DNA from: Microbacterium sp. ISL-103
Lineage (GTDB): Bacteria > Actinomycetota > Actinomycetes > Actinomycetales > Microbacteriaceae
DNA length: 35,276 nt
NCBI RefSeq assembly: GCF_018613995.1
Contig: NZ_JAGGPD010000189.1
Span: forward strand, 1 to 35,276
Direction of reading: 5' to 3'
A program made the translations under genes and the position numbers. Under the pieces are notes generated by a model that was not told the origin of the DNA, ran no database searches, and was given only the letters and a program-made list of their open reading frames with translations. Shown piece after piece: positions 1 through 8,716 of this stretch. Positions within the stretch are counted from its first letter, which is position 1, and each line of letters opens with the position of its first letter.

Positions 1-409
1 GCGGCGCCTGCGCGGATGCCGAGACCAGGGGGATCGACACGAGCGTGTAGGTGATCGCCGCCGCGATCACCGCGGTCACGACGACCGATGCCGCCCAGAG
101 CAGAGCCTGGCGTCGCGCGGACCAGCCCGACGGGCCGGAGGTCTCGGGCGTCGCATCCTCGTCGTCCCAGAGAGAATCCTCGCCCCACCCCTCGCCGCGG
201 TCCGATCGGTCGACGTCGCCCTCGGCGAGGGATGCGGGCATCGGCTCGGTCGCCGGCCGGCCGCGTTCCCGCCTGATCGGTGCCGCCGTGCGTGCCGACT
301 CCAGCTCCTGCAGTCGGTGCATCGCGGCGGGATCCGACGCGATGTCGGCACGGGGCCCGTAGGCGCGAGCGCGCAGCTCGCGCAGTTCATCGTCGAAAGT
401 GGCGTCCAT
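1..409 (-). CDS. N-terminal part of a single-pass membrane protein (runs off the window)
   Basis: Open frame on the minus strand from an ATG at 409 to the window edge, 136 codons without a stop. The first 100 or so residues are charged and predicted cytoplasmic: an opening of acidic and arginine-rich segments (MDATFDDELRELRARAYG), then an Asp/Glu-rich linker around residues 70-92. A hydrophobic stretch of about 25 residues (LLWAASVVVTAVIAAAITYT) follows near residue 104 and is a likely membrane segment, after which the protein leaves the window. An in-frame ATG at 418 is an alternative start; neither has a clear Shine-Dalgarno site. I do not recognise the family. The layout of acidic cytoplasmic tail, one helix and exported remainder resembles anti-sigma or cell-envelope proteins, but that is only a resemblance. 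Confidence 0.6.
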   Translation of the reverse strand, partial: MDATFDDELRELRARAYGPRADIASDPAAMHRLQELESARTAAPIRRERGRPATEPMPASLAEGDVDRSDRGEGWGEDSLWDDEDATPETSGPSGWSARRQALLWAASVVVTAVIAAAITYTLVSIPLVSASAQAP

Positions 410-463
410 CCCCCGCATCGTCTCACGTCACGGCGGCGCATGCCCGAGACCCGCGCCTGCGCG

Positions 464-1774
464 TCACGCCCCGCCCGAGAGCACCCGCGCGTTCACCGTC
501 CGCTGCCAGTCGCGCAGCGTCCACATCGGATGATGTGGCGCGGCGTTCGAGCACAGCACGACTCCCCAGACCCCGGCGCGGAGCGCAGCATCGACCCCGC
601 ACTCGGCGAACTCGAGCCCGTACTCGCTCTCTTCGTACCAGGCGTTCAGGGGCGTGTAGCCCAGCCAGCCCTCGCCGATCACGGCGGGCACCTGTCGCCA
701 GTGCGCCCACGCTGCGACCGCCGCGACCCGCGATTCGATCTCGCGACGCATCATCAGCCGATAGGGGGCGGCATGCTCGTCGAGCCAGGCATCCCACAGC
801 CCCGGATCCACCCAGTCGTAGCCGTAGATCATCTGGTCGGTGACGACCGTGGCCCGCAGCTTCCACTCGGCGGGCCGACCGTACTCGGCAGGGGTGGGAG
901 CACCGACGACGAGCAGCGACCGCAGCATCGCATTCGGGAAGCCCTCCGACTGCTCGGAGCGGATGTCGATGAGCTGCTGCAGCGCGTCGAGCACGCCGTA
1001 GCTGTAGACGTGGAACTGCGCCGCTCCGAGAGCATCCGACACCTGGTGCATCGCCAGGTGCGGCGGCTTTCCGTAGCTCGCGGTGATGAGCAGATCAGGA
1101 TGCTGCTGTCGCAGCCCCGCGAGTGCCCGCTCGCCCGACCCGGTCAGCGCCGGGAGGATCGAGAAGTCCACCTCGTTGTGCAGCTCGACGAGCGCGATCT
1201 GCGAGCGGAGTCCGAGGTCGGTGACCCAGTCGATGAGACGGCCCCATGCCCCCGCCAGGTGGTCGTACCGCTCAGCGAGCGGCACCGCGTCGATCGCGTC
1301 GAACCATGCGGACGATCGCGCGAAGCTCGGCGACTGCTGGTACTCCCAGCTCGCGAAGATCACGACGAGCCCGTGCCGCTTCGCCGCCTCCAACAGCTGA
1401 CGCAGGCGATCGAGCAGGTCGATCCGATAGCCCCCCGGCACGTCGTACCAGCGGGTGCCGCGGCCGTAGTACCCACCGTCGGGAGCTGCACCGAGTCCCT
1501 CGATCTCGAGGTCGCGCGAGAGGTCCGACAGCTCGGGGTGGCCGAACAGCAGCAGCGGGGCGGCGCAGATGCGGATGCAGTTGTAGCCGAGATCCGCGGC
1601 GTCGGCGCAGGCCCCGTCGAGATCCGCATACGGCTCGCCCTCCCCCGCCCGCGAGTACCAGGAGAAGTCCCACAGCGTGATCGACAGCCGCGAAGGCAGA
1701 TGCGCGGGCACGCCGGCCGGCACCGGGCGCCCTGCATCCGAGTCGTGCCCGGTGCCCAGATAGCGCTCGGTCAT
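464..1774 (-). CDS. TIM-barrel glycoside hydrolase, cellulase-like (clan GH-A type)
   Basis: A 436-residue protein with the hallmarks of a retaining clan GH-A glycosidase. The early barrel segment SITLWDFSWY is near residue 31. The likely acid/base Glu is E201 in ELHNEVDF, and the likely nucleophile is E368 in VIGEGWLGY; both sit at the ends of beta strands 4 and 7 in this fold. There is no signal peptide, so it probably acts in the cytoplasm on imported oligosaccharides. The start ATG at 1774 overlaps by one base the TGA of the upstream DUF5107 gene (TGATG), which implies translational coupling and a shared operon. The frame could be extended upstream, but only inside the DUF5107 gene. The substrate cannot be read from sequence; the neighbouring GH35 enzyme suggests beta-galactosides or a mixed beta-glycan. 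Confidence 0.85.
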   Translation of the reverse strand: MTERYLGTGHDSDAGRPVPAGVPAHLPSRLSITLWDFSWYSRAGEGEPYADLDGACADAADLGYNCIRICAAPLLLFGHPELSDLSRDLEIEGLGAAPDGGYYGRGTRWYDVPGGYRIDLLDRLRQLLEAAKRHGLVVIFASWEYQQSPSFARSSAWFDAIDAVPLAERYDHLAGAWGRLIDWVTDLGLRSQIALVELHNEVDFSILPALTGSGERALAGLRQQHPDLLITASYGKPPHLAMHQVSDALGAAQFHVYSYGVLDALQQLIDIRSEQSEGFPNAMLRSLLVVGAPTPAEYGRPAEWKLRATVVTDQMIYGYDWVDPGLWDAWLDEHAAPYRLMMRREIESRVAAVAAWAHWRQVPAVIGEGWLGYTPLNAWYEESEYGLEFAECGVDAALRAGVWGVVLCSNAAPHHPMWTLRDWQRTVNARVLSGGA

Positions 1775-4680
1775 CAGAGCGCCTCGCGGGTGAACAGCAG
1801 CAGCTCGGGCAGGCCCGTCGCGAAATAGTCGGTCTCGCCCGACTCGTGGCGCGCCACGGGCGGCGTGAACGGGGTGCGGGCCTCGCCGAGGTTCGCCGGC
1901 GGGTCGGCGATCGGCAGTCCGAGAGCCGACAGGGTCGCGTCCCACGCGGCGAGCGCCTCGCCCTCGCCGCCCTCCCACGGCCGGAACTCGCGCCCGGTGA
2001 GGATCCCGTAGGCCCGTGTGGCCTCGCCGACGGCCAGCAGAAGCCGCACATAGGCAATCGCGAAGTCGTCGCGCGTCAGCACGAGCGGCTCGAGCGGCCG
2101 CAGTCGCTCGTATCGCGTGGCGTCGTCGTGCCCCAGTCGCGCGGCCAGCTGGTCCTGCTCGTATCGCAGACGGGCATCACCGGGCGCTGCGTCGACCGCC
2201 TGCTCGTACAGGGCCCAGGCGCGGTCGTCGTCATGCGTGACCGAGTAGGCGGCGAGCGCCGCATCGCGCAGCAGCACAGGGTGCCGCAGGCCGAGGTCGA
2301 TCGCCGCATCCCACTCGGCCGCGGCCTCGGCCCGCCGACCCGACGCATAGAGCAGGGTTCCGCGCAGCATCCGCGCGGTGGCGTCGTCGGGTTCGGCGGC
2401 GATCGCCCGGTCGAGGGCGTCGAGCGCGTCGAGTCCTGACGGGAAGGCCCAGGTGAGGTCCGCCTCGCGCGCCCGCTGCCGGTGTGCGGCGGCCTCGGCC
2501 GGCCGTCCCTCCGCATCGAGGATTCCCGCCGCGAGATAGTGGGCGACCGGGCCGAGGTTTCCGCTCGGGCTCACCGCAGCCGACTGCACCCGGTCGAGCA
2601 GCAGCAGGGCGGACGCCGCGTCACCGGCGTCGCGCACCTCGAGCGCCACGTCGAGCAGGATCCCGGGGTCCTGGATGTCGTGTCCGGCCAGGAACCGGAG
2701 GGTGGCTGCGAGGGGGTCTGCGGCGAGCGCACGGTCGAGCACCCGCTGCGCCTCCGCGTCTCGTCCGGAGCGGCGGAGGAGGATCGCCCGCAGCGCGATG
2801 CGCCGCGGATCGTGCGCGGCGACCTCGTCGAGCTCGTCGAGCACGCGCATCGCGGCGCGATCCTGGCCCTGGTGCGCGAGCGACTGGGCGAGCGCGAACC
2901 CGGCGGGCGCGGCCCACGCGCCATCCCAGCCTGCCTTGCCGAAGGCCCGCTGCGCCTCGACCACGTGGCCGAGGCGGGACTGCACGAGACCGAGCAGATA
3001 GAACGCCTCGGCGTCGACCGGGTTCGCGTTGCGTCGGGTCAGGCGGGTGACGGCCGTGCGCACATGCGCGAGGGCCTCCTCGTAGCACCCCTGTCGGTAC
3101 AGCCGGTCGGCCACCGCCAGGTTGGTGCGGGCATCGCCGGGATCCCGTTCGAGCGCGGCGCGCCAGTAGGGCATCGGCGACCGGGTCGGATGCCGGTACT
3201 GGCTGAGGTGCAGACCGGTGAGATACAGCTCTTCGACCGACTCGGTGGCCTCGGGCGACGGCGGCTCCTCGGCGACCCAGGGCTCATCGGAATCGACCAC
3301 CGTCGGCGCCCACCGCACCAGCACGCGCCCGTCGGCGTCGAGCACCCGCACCTCGAGGTCGTCGTCGTGGCCGCGCCCGCGCGTGCGCACGACTGCGGGC
3401 ACGCCGGGATCCAGGTCGACGGCGTGGGTCTCGACCGGCTCGCCCGCAGACTCGACCAGCACCCGCGCACCGGGACGGCGGGCGGTCGCCGCCACCGAGA
3501 CGACCAGGTCGTCGCCGTCGCGGTCGATGTGCACCGCGGCATCCGGTGTCGCCTGGTGCACGACTCCGATCGCGGGCACCGGATACCAGTACTGCGTGAA
3601 GGTCTTCGTCTCGCCCGGCAGCAGCCACGAGAAGTCCGGCTGATTGTCGGTGTAGACGCCCGCCATCAGCTCGACGTAGGGGCCGTCGGCGTCGGTCAGC
3701 TGCGCATCCCACGCGTGGCCGAAGGCCGCATCGCCCCAGGTCCACATCTTCTTGCCCGGCGACACCCGACGCTCGGCCCAGTGCACGAACCCGGCCCCTG
3801 CGGCGTGGTCGTAGCCGCCGAAGAAGTCCTGCTGCGAGTCGACGATCATGTACGACGTCGGCACGGGGATGTTGCGGTACCAGTCGATCCGATCGGCGCC
3901 GGGGGCCTCCGCCGCGCGAGCCGGGTAGTCGACGCCGTAGTACGGGCGATCCGCCGCCGGGAACGAGGTGAGCGCGCGGCGGGCGTGGTCGGCCACGTGG
4001 CGCACGTCTTCGGGGAAGAACGCCTGGTAGTCGTCATGCACCCGGGCCGCGACATTCGCCCACCAGAGGAAGCTCTGGCGGTCCTTCGTGCGGTTGTGCA
4101 GCCGCACCGCGAGCTCGACCACCGAGCTGCCCGGCCGCAGGCGCACGCCGTGCTGCGCCGACATGCGGGCGAACGGATCATGGTCATGGCACCAGAGGGT
4201 GACCGTGCCGTCGTCGTCGGTCTCGATGCTCGTCTCGACCGGCAGGTAGGTCGCGGGCCTGTGGTGCTGCGGCCAGTTGAACTCGACCCCACCGCTGATC
4301 CACGGACCCGCGAGCCCCACGAGAGCGGGCTTGATCACGGTGTTGCGATAGAAGAAGTCGTAGCCGGTGACCTTGTCGTACCCGACGTGGATGCGCCCGC
4401 CGAGCTCGGGCAGCACGACGAGGCGCACGTACTCGTTCTCGAGGTGAACGGCGTCCCATTCGCGCGGAGCCGGCTGGTGGTCGACGCTCTCGATGAAGGG
4501 GATCGGATACACCGATCCGCTCGACCCCTGGTAGACGCGGTGATCGAGGAACATCGGATACGGGCTCGGCGCCCCGGTCTCGTAGGTCGCGATCGTGAGC
4601 GGTTCGCGCCAGGCCACGGGCCGACCGGCCTCGAGGGTCGGCCTGAGCCCCTGCGGCACCTCGGGAAGCTCGATCGTCAT
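1774..4680 (-). CDS. DUF5107 domain protein with C-terminal TPR repeats
   Basis: A 968-residue cytoplasmic protein. About residues 1-330 match the DUF5107 domain: conserved aromatic and His-rich stretches such as GGRIHVGYDKVTGYDFFYRN, GGVEFNWPQHH and FLWWANVA, typical of a large beta-sandwich resembling galactose-mutarotase-like folds. About residues 480-900 are helical TPR-like units with recurring A/L spacing (for example ALERDPGDARTNLAVADRLY). The start at 4680 is preceded by an excellent ribosome site, GGAGGAGAACC; a longer upstream frame runs back through the AraC gene and is rejected. In actinobacteria this family is commonly encoded beside glycosidases, as here with the coupled hydrolase at 464-1774. 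Its role is not established from sequence; sugar binding or processing of imported glycosides is the best inference. The divergent AraC gene is its probable regulator. Confidence 0.9.
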   Translation of the reverse strand: MTIELPEVPQGLRPTLEAGRPVAWREPLTIATYETGAPSPYPMFLDHRVYQGSSGSVYPIPFIESVDHQPAPREWDAVHLENEYVRLVVLPELGGRIHVGYDKVTGYDFFYRNTVIKPALVGLAGPWISGGVEFNWPQHHRPATYLPVETSIETDDDGTVTLWCHDHDPFARMSAQHGVRLRPGSSVVELAVRLHNRTKDRQSFLWWANVAARVHDDYQAFFPEDVRHVADHARRALTSFPAADRPYYGVDYPARAAEAPGADRIDWYRNIPVPTSYMIVDSQQDFFGGYDHAAGAGFVHWAERRVSPGKKMWTWGDAAFGHAWDAQLTDADGPYVELMAGVYTDNQPDFSWLLPGETKTFTQYWYPVPAIGVVHQATPDAAVHIDRDGDDLVVSVAATARRPGARVLVESAGEPVETHAVDLDPGVPAVVRTRGRGHDDDLEVRVLDADGRVLVRWAPTVVDSDEPWVAEEPPSPEATESVEELYLTGLHLSQYRHPTRSPMPYWRAALERDPGDARTNLAVADRLYRQGCYEEALAHVRTAVTRLTRRNANPVDAEAFYLLGLVQSRLGHVVEAQRAFGKAGWDGAWAAPAGFALAQSLAHQGQDRAAMRVLDELDEVAAHDPRRIALRAILLRRSGRDAEAQRVLDRALAADPLAATLRFLAGHDIQDPGILLDVALEVRDAGDAASALLLLDRVQSAAVSPSGNLGPVAHYLAAGILDAEGRPAEAAAHRQRAREADLTWAFPSGLDALDALDRAIAAEPDDATARMLRGTLLYASGRRAEAAAEWDAAIDLGLRHPVLLRDAALAAYSVTHDDDRAWALYEQAVDAAPGDARLRYEQDQLAARLGHDDATRYERLRPLEPLVLTRDDFAIAYVRLLLAVGEATRAYGILTGREFRPWEGGEGEALAAWDATLSALGLPIADPPANLGEARTPFTPPVARHESGETDYFATGLPELLLFTREAL

Positions 4681-4770
4681 GGTTCTCCTCCGACTCGGCG
4701 GCCCCCGTCGGCCGCTCTTCGAGGCTACGAGCACCGCGGCACCCTCGGTATGGTGAGAACGAGGGATGAC
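4681..4770. promoter_or_regulatory. Divergent promoter region between the DUF5107 operon and the araC-type gene
   Basis: This 90-base gap separates two divergently read genes. On the plus strand TATGGT at 4749-4754 is a plausible -10 box for the AraC gene, giving a very short leader that carries GAGGG at 4761-4765, five bases before the ATG at 4771. The minus-strand Shine-Dalgarno site of the DUF5107 gene lies immediately after 4680. No clear AraC half-site pair could be picked out by eye. Confidence 0.45.
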
Positions 4771-5652
4771 ATGGACGAAACGACGCAACGCACCGCCGCG
4801 CCCCGTGCTGAGGGCTTCACCGATCAGCGACTCTGCGTGGTGCCGCGCCCCCAGGTCGAGCACGCGCTCGCCGCGCCCGTCACGCGGCGCCTCACCGTCA
4901 CCGATGCGGGCCTGTTCCCCCACGCCGAGGGCCATCTTCGCCAGCGCCCGCACGGGGCATCCGAGACGATCGTGCTGGTCTGCGTGGGCGGCGCGGGGGT
5001 GGTGACGTTCGGCGGCGACGAGTATGCACTCGGCCCCGGCGCGAGCATCGCGATCCCTGCCGGCACCCCGCACGAGTACCGCGCCTCTGACCTCGCCCCA
5101 TGGACGATCTGGTGGCTGCACGTGCGAGGAACGGATGCGGCCGAGCTGACGACGCCCGCGGGCGCCTCTCGGCTGGTGCGGCTGCGCGCGGTCGATCGCG
5201 TGGTGGCGCTGTTCGACGAGCTCGTCACACTGCTCGAGCGTCGCATCTCGCCCGCGCACCTGCTGGCGGCATCCGGCATCGCCTGGAATCTGCTCACGCG
5301 CATCACGGTCGACAGCACGCTGCCCGCCCAGGGCTCACCGCTCGAGCGGGCGATGCGCTACCTCGAGACGCGCATCGACGGCAGCATCCAGGTCGCAGAT
5401 CTCGCCGCCCTCGTCGGACTGTCGCCCTCGCACCTGAGCGCGCTGTTCCGTCAGACGACCGGCAGCGGGCCGGCGGCCTTCCACACCTCGCTCAAGATGG
5501 GCAGGGCGCGGGCGCTGCTCGACACGACCGGCCTGTCGGTCGCCGAGATCGCCGCAGCGGTGGGCTACGCCGATCCGCTGTACTTCTCGCGGCAGTTCCG
5601 CCGTGTTCACGACGTGAGCCCCACGATCTACCGCGCCCAGCACAAGGGCTGA
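4771..5652 (+). CDS. AraC family transcriptional regulator with cupin sensor domain
   Basis: A 293-residue regulator. The N-terminal half (about 30-150) is a cupin of the AraC-binding type: the turn ETIVLVCVGGAGVVTFGG and the stretch ALGPGASIAIPAGTPHEYRA form the usual ligand-binding barrel. The C-terminal 100 residues carry the double helix-turn-helix of the family, with LAALVGLSPSHLSALFRQTTG as the first and VAEIAAAVGYADPLYFSRQFRR as the second recognition unit. The ATG at 4771 has GAGGG five bases upstream; an in-frame ATG at 4750 lacks a ribosome site. It sits between the divergent DUF5107-glycosidase operon and the convergent GH35 gene, so it is likely the sugar-responsive activator of this locus. 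The inducer is unknown. Confidence 0.92.
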   Translation: MDETTQRTAAPRAEGFTDQRLCVVPRPQVEHALAAPVTRRLTVTDAGLFPHAEGHLRQRPHGASETIVLVCVGGAGVVTFGGDEYALGPGASIAIPAGTPHEYRASDLAPWTIWWLHVRGTDAAELTTPAGASRLVRLRAVDRVVALFDELVTLLERRISPAHLLAASGIAWNLLTRITVDSTLPAQGSPLERAMRYLETRIDGSIQVADLAALVGLSPSHLSALFRQTTGSGPAAFHTSLKMGRARALLDTTGLSVAEIAAAVGYADPLYFSRQFRRVHDVSPTIYRAQHKG

Positions 5653-5661
5653 GCGCCCGCG

Positions 5662-8022
5662 TCACGGCGTCGTTCGCACCCGCGCGTATCGGCGCACGAG
5701 CAAGGCCGCCTCCTCCACCCGCAGCACCGGATCGCCGGCCGCCGGCCTGACGCGGGGGTCGACGTGCACGGGAGACGCGGGATCCCACGCGAAAGCCTCG
5801 AGACGGATCGGATGCTCGGCGAGCAGGTCGCGATACCCGCTGAGATCGACCTCGAGAGCACGTCCCGACCAGAACTGATCGGCGATCAGACGGTCGCCGA
5901 TGTGCAGACGCATGACGTCGCCGACCCAGTCGAGCCGCAGCACCACCTGGTCGGCATCGACGCCGATCCCGCTCGGAACGAGCATCTCGACCACCGAGGC
6001 CTCGGCGAAGTCGGCCTCCGTCGGGGCGGCGAAGCGCGACGCCGACCCTCCGACCCTCGGGGCGAACACGGGCGCTGCCGGGAAGACCGGCGGCGCCAGA
6101 TCGTGACGAGCATCTGCCGCCTCGACCACCGCGCGTCGGAACTCGACGCCGGATCGGTCGGCGCGCTCGGTCAGAACGAGCGCCTCGGCGTCGGCGGCCT
6201 GCCTCTCGGCGACGAAGTCGGTGTCGTCGAACCAGCCGCCGTGCGGCCAGATCACCACGCTGTCGATGCCGTTCACGGGTCCGCGCCAGATGGCATCCGC
6301 CGTGGCGCTGTCGAGAATCACGAGGGTCGTGCGCCCCACCTGCACGCGGCAGTCGGCACCGGGAGCCGAATCGGGGCGGATCACGAGTCGCCCGTCATCG
6401 TTCACCGTCGTGCTCGCTCCCCGCACGACGCGCGGTGCGACGTCATCGATCTGGATCTCGACCTCGATGCCGTCGCTCGCTGCCAGGACCACCACCTCGT
6501 GGTCGCCGATGCGGATCTCGGTGATCGGCTGCGCCGTCGCGCTCACGGCCGACAGGTCGCCGAGCGGCTGGCGGAGCGGCCAGAAGAAGGACGATCCGGA
6601 AGGCACGGTGATCGGGTCGCTCGGGACGCGCACCGCCGCATCGCGTCCGCCGATCTCGAACGTCACGGCCTCGACCGCATCGAGCGGCGAGAGTGCGGGC
6701 TGGTGCGTGTTGACGAACAGGAATCCTCGGTCGCCGTCGCCACGCACCGACCAGCGCAGGCCGCCCGGATCCGACGGCCCGATCCGCGCCGGGCAGGTCG
6801 CGAGCCGATCGCCGAACGCCGAGAGGAAGAGGTGCTGGCGTCGCAGCTGGTGAAAGTGCGGGCGCTGCGTGCCCGCGGCGCCGATCGGCGCGAAGAAGTC
6901 GTAGTCGCGCACGGGGACGTCATTCGGATACCCGGTCGCCTGCGACTCCTGCGTCGTCGAGAGCGCACCCTCGAAGTGGAGTCCGCCGTGGAACATGTAA
7001 TAGCCCTGCCAGGCCGATCCGCTGCCGAGCTTGGTCAGCGCGAGCGCGGCGACATCCTGCGCGTCGACGAGCGGCCGCCGGTGATAGGCGGTCGCCATGC
7101 CGCTGCCCAGCTCGCAGGTCGCATACGGCCAGGGGTCGCTCGTGCCGCGGTCGCCGGCCGCATCGACGTCGGCGGGCGTGACGCGCAGGTCGGCGCCGAC
7201 CGAGAGGTCGTCTCGCACGTCGCTGAACGTGAAGTGCTGTCGCCCGAACTCCGGCCACCCGGTGTCGGACTCCTCCCAGAACCCGTCGGCGTACCCCGCA
7301 TAGACGGGCAGGAACCTCCCCGGCGGCAGGTGAGCACCACCCCACCCGGTGGCTGTGAAGAGGCTGGCGCCGAGGCCGACCGACTCGGCGATCGTGCGCA
7401 GCGTCGACAGGTGCTGGGGCTGGTCGTACAGCTCGTTCTCGATCTGGATGCCGATGATCGGCGCATCCGGATCCTCGGCACGATGCACGAGATCTGCCAC
7501 CTGCCCGGCGATCGCGGCGTACCAGCGACTCGCCACCTCGAGATAGGCGGGGTCGTCGGTGCGATGGGCGATGTCGCGAGCCTGCAGCCAGTCGGGAAGA
7601 CCGCCGTTGCGCGTCTCGCCGTGCGCCCAGGGACCGATCCGCAGCACGACATCGAGGCCGACCCGATCGGCGATCTGCACGAACTCCCGCAGGTCGCGGT
7701 CGCCGTCCCAGCGGAACTCTCCCTCGACCTCTTCGTGCGCCAGCCAGAAGACGTACGTGGCGAGCACGTCGATGCCGCCCGCCCGCATCTTGCGCAGCTC
7801 GCGCTCCCACACCTCGCCACGATCGCGCACGAAGTGGTACTCCCCCATCACCGGGATCCACGGCCTGCCGTCTCGGCTCAGATACCGGTCGGTCACCTCG
7901 ATGCGGCGAGAGACGTCGGCACCGTCGCCGAGGTCGAGGGCCGCGGGCACCGGTGCGGTCGGTCGCGGAAGATCGACGCGATATCGCGCCTCGGTCGAAG
8001 TCGTCGTCGTCGAGGAAGTCAT
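5662..8022 (-). CDS. GH35 family beta-galactosidase-like glycosidase
   Basis: A 786-residue enzyme. The catalytic TIM barrel spans about residues 40-400: the entry motif PVMGEYHFVRDR, the barrel segment RIGPWAHGETRNGGLPDWL, the acid/base E197 in IQIENELYD, and the probable nucleophile E305 in TCELGSGM. Beta-sandwich domains follow to the C terminus. This is a large form, as in bacterial GH35 enzymes with jelly-roll appendages. No signal peptide is visible, so it is likely cytoplasmic. I chose the ATG at 8022 because TACGGT at 8029-8034 sits exactly six bases before it, a leaderless promoter layout repeated across this window, and no Shine-Dalgarno site is present. It converges on the AraC gene with a 9-base gap. 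Galactoside hydrolysis is the family activity; true specificity is open. Confidence 0.9.
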   Translation of the reverse strand: MTSSTTTTSTEARYRVDLPRPTAPVPAALDLGDGADVSRRIEVTDRYLSRDGRPWIPVMGEYHFVRDRGEVWERELRKMRAGGIDVLATYVFWLAHEEVEGEFRWDGDRDLREFVQIADRVGLDVVLRIGPWAHGETRNGGLPDWLQARDIAHRTDDPAYLEVASRWYAAIAGQVADLVHRAEDPDAPIIGIQIENELYDQPQHLSTLRTIAESVGLGASLFTATGWGGAHLPPGRFLPVYAGYADGFWEESDTGWPEFGRQHFTFSDVRDDLSVGADLRVTPADVDAAGDRGTSDPWPYATCELGSGMATAYHRRPLVDAQDVAALALTKLGSGSAWQGYYMFHGGLHFEGALSTTQESQATGYPNDVPVRDYDFFAPIGAAGTQRPHFHQLRRQHLFLSAFGDRLATCPARIGPSDPGGLRWSVRGDGDRGFLFVNTHQPALSPLDAVEAVTFEIGGRDAAVRVPSDPITVPSGSSFFWPLRQPLGDLSAVSATAQPITEIRIGDHEVVVLAASDGIEVEIQIDDVAPRVVRGASTTVNDDGRLVIRPDSAPGADCRVQVGRTTLVILDSATADAIWRGPVNGIDSVVIWPHGGWFDDTDFVAERQAADAEALVLTERADRSGVEFRRAVVEAADARHDLAPPVFPAAPVFAPRVGGSASRFAAPTEADFAEASVVEMLVPSGIGVDADQVVLRLDWVGDVMRLHIGDRLIADQFWSGRALEVDLSGYRDLLAEHPIRLEAFAWDPASPVHVDPRVRPAAGDPVLRVEEAALLVRRYARVRTTP

Positions 8023-8028
8023 CACTCG

Positions 8029-8034
8029 ACCGTA
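8029..8034 (-). promoter_or_regulatory. -10 box of a leaderless promoter for the GH35 gene
   Basis: The minus strand reads TACGGT followed by exactly six bases and then the ATG at 8022. No Shine-Dalgarno site is present. The same TANNNT-N6-start layout precedes seven other genes here, which supports a leaderless transcript starting at or next to the initiation codon. Confidence 0.5.
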
Positions 8035-8123
8035 CGCATGCTCGCGGAGCGAGCGACAGGGGCGAAGCGACGGGATGGCTGGAGAGAACGACGGATGCCG
8101 TCAGCATCCGCTCCCGCACACAG

Positions 8124-8165
8124 CGACGGGCGGGTGGAGCGTGACACCGCTCCACCCGCCCGTCG
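8124..8165 (-). terminator. Strong stem-loop downstream of the CsbD-like gene
   Basis: A perfect 18-base inverted repeat (8124-8141 paired with 8148-8165) with a six-base loop lies seven bases beyond the stop codon of the CsbD-like gene. The stem is very GC-rich and there is no long U tract, as is usual for actinobacterial terminators. It also separates this gene from the GH35 promoter region. Confidence 0.75.
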
Positions 8166-8171
8166 GGGGTC

Positions 8172-8345
8172 TTACTTCTTGAACGCGTCCTTGACGTTCT
8201 CGCCGGCCTTCTTGGCGTCGGCCTTGACCTGGTCGGCCTTGCCTTCGGCAGCGAGCTTGTCGTTGTCGGTCGCGTTGCCGATCGCTTCCTTCGCCTTGCC
8301 GGCGATGTCCTGAGCGGCGTTCTTGATCTTGTCATCGAGTCCCAT
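8172..8345 (-). CDS. CsbD family stress-response small protein
   Basis: A 57-residue, lysine- and alanine-rich helical protein beginning MGLDDKIKNAAQDIAGKAKE and ending in DAFKK, which is the CsbD-like signature (repeating AxxxxGKxKEAxG pattern with a second KADQVKADAKKAGE block). CsbD homologues accumulate under general stress; the molecular role is unknown. The ribosome site AAAGGAG lies about seven bases before the ATG. It follows the Asp23 operon on the same strand, 111 bases downstream, but has its own upstream region containing an inverted repeat (8398-8431) and its own terminator, so it may be separately controlled. Confidence 0.9.
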   Translation of the reverse strand: MGLDDKIKNAAQDIAGKAKEAIGNATDNDKLAAEGKADQVKADAKKAGENVKDAFKK

Positions 8346-8397
8346 GAGGAGCTCCTTTCGTGAGGGGTGATCGTGACGACGGGAGGATTCCCGGCGT

Positions 8398-8431
8398 CTT
8401 ATCGTCGTTGCACTACGCGACCGACGATAAG
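8398..8431. promoter_or_regulatory. 10-base inverted repeat upstream of the CsbD-like gene
   Basis: CTTATCGTCG at 8398-8407 is exactly inverted as CGACGATAAG at 8422-8431, with 14 bases between. It lies 53 to 86 bases upstream of the CsbD start codon. An operator for a dimeric regulator is the best reading; a weak hairpin is the alternative. AT-containing ends in this GC-rich setting make chance less likely. Confidence 0.45.
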
Positions 8432-8437
8432 TTCGTG

Positions 8438-8452
8438 CGGCTCGGTGAGCCG
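8438..8452 (-). terminator. Small stem-loop at the end of the Asp23 operon
   Basis: CGGCTC-GGT-GAGCCG is a six-base-pair hairpin with a three-base loop, four bases beyond the stop codon of the last operon gene (8457). It has no U tract. It is short and may only attenuate transcription. Confidence 0.4.
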
Positions 8453-8456
8453 TGAG

Positions 8457-8669
8457 TCAGCGGCGCACCTTGTCGAGCGCCTTCTCGGCGGCCTTCGCCG
8501 CCTTCTTCGCGGCCTTGGCGCGTTCCTTCTTCGCCTTCGGGTCGTTCCACATGCGCACCAGCTGGTGCCGCACCGTCTCGCCCTTGTTGACCTGCACGGT
8601 GGCTGCCCGGCTGCCCACGACGTAGGCGACGAAGGCCACGGCGCCGATGAGGAGGATCTTGTTTCGCAT
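8457..8669 (-). CDS. Small membrane protein with Lys/Ala-rich tail, last gene of the Asp23 operon
   Basis: A 70-residue protein. Residues 4-20 (KILLIGAVAFVAYVVGS) form one membrane helix; residues 45-70 are a highly basic amphipathic helix (KAKKERAKAAKKAAKAAEKALDKVRR) that would lie in the cytoplasm and could bind nucleic acid or acidic lipid. An AGGA site about 11 bases before the ATG at 8669 supports the start. It lies 47 bases after the AmaP-like gene on the same strand and is likely the last member of the operon. I do not recognise a named family. The tail composition recalls CsbD and other stress-linked proteins, but no function can be assigned. Confidence 0.75.
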   Translation of the reverse strand: MRNKILLIGAVAFVAYVVGSRAATVQVNKGETVRHQLVRMWNDPKAKKERAKAAKKAAKAAEKALDKVRR

Positions 8670-8716
8670 GATGCTGATTCCTGCTTCCTGGAGGTGAGAG
8701 GTGCGGCGTCGCGCGG

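Noticed and set aside
2482-4770. Long plus-strand open frame continuous with the AraC gene
   Set aside because: It is the shadow of the DUF5107 gene in GC-rich DNA. The AraC domain starts after 4771, where a ribosome site is present.
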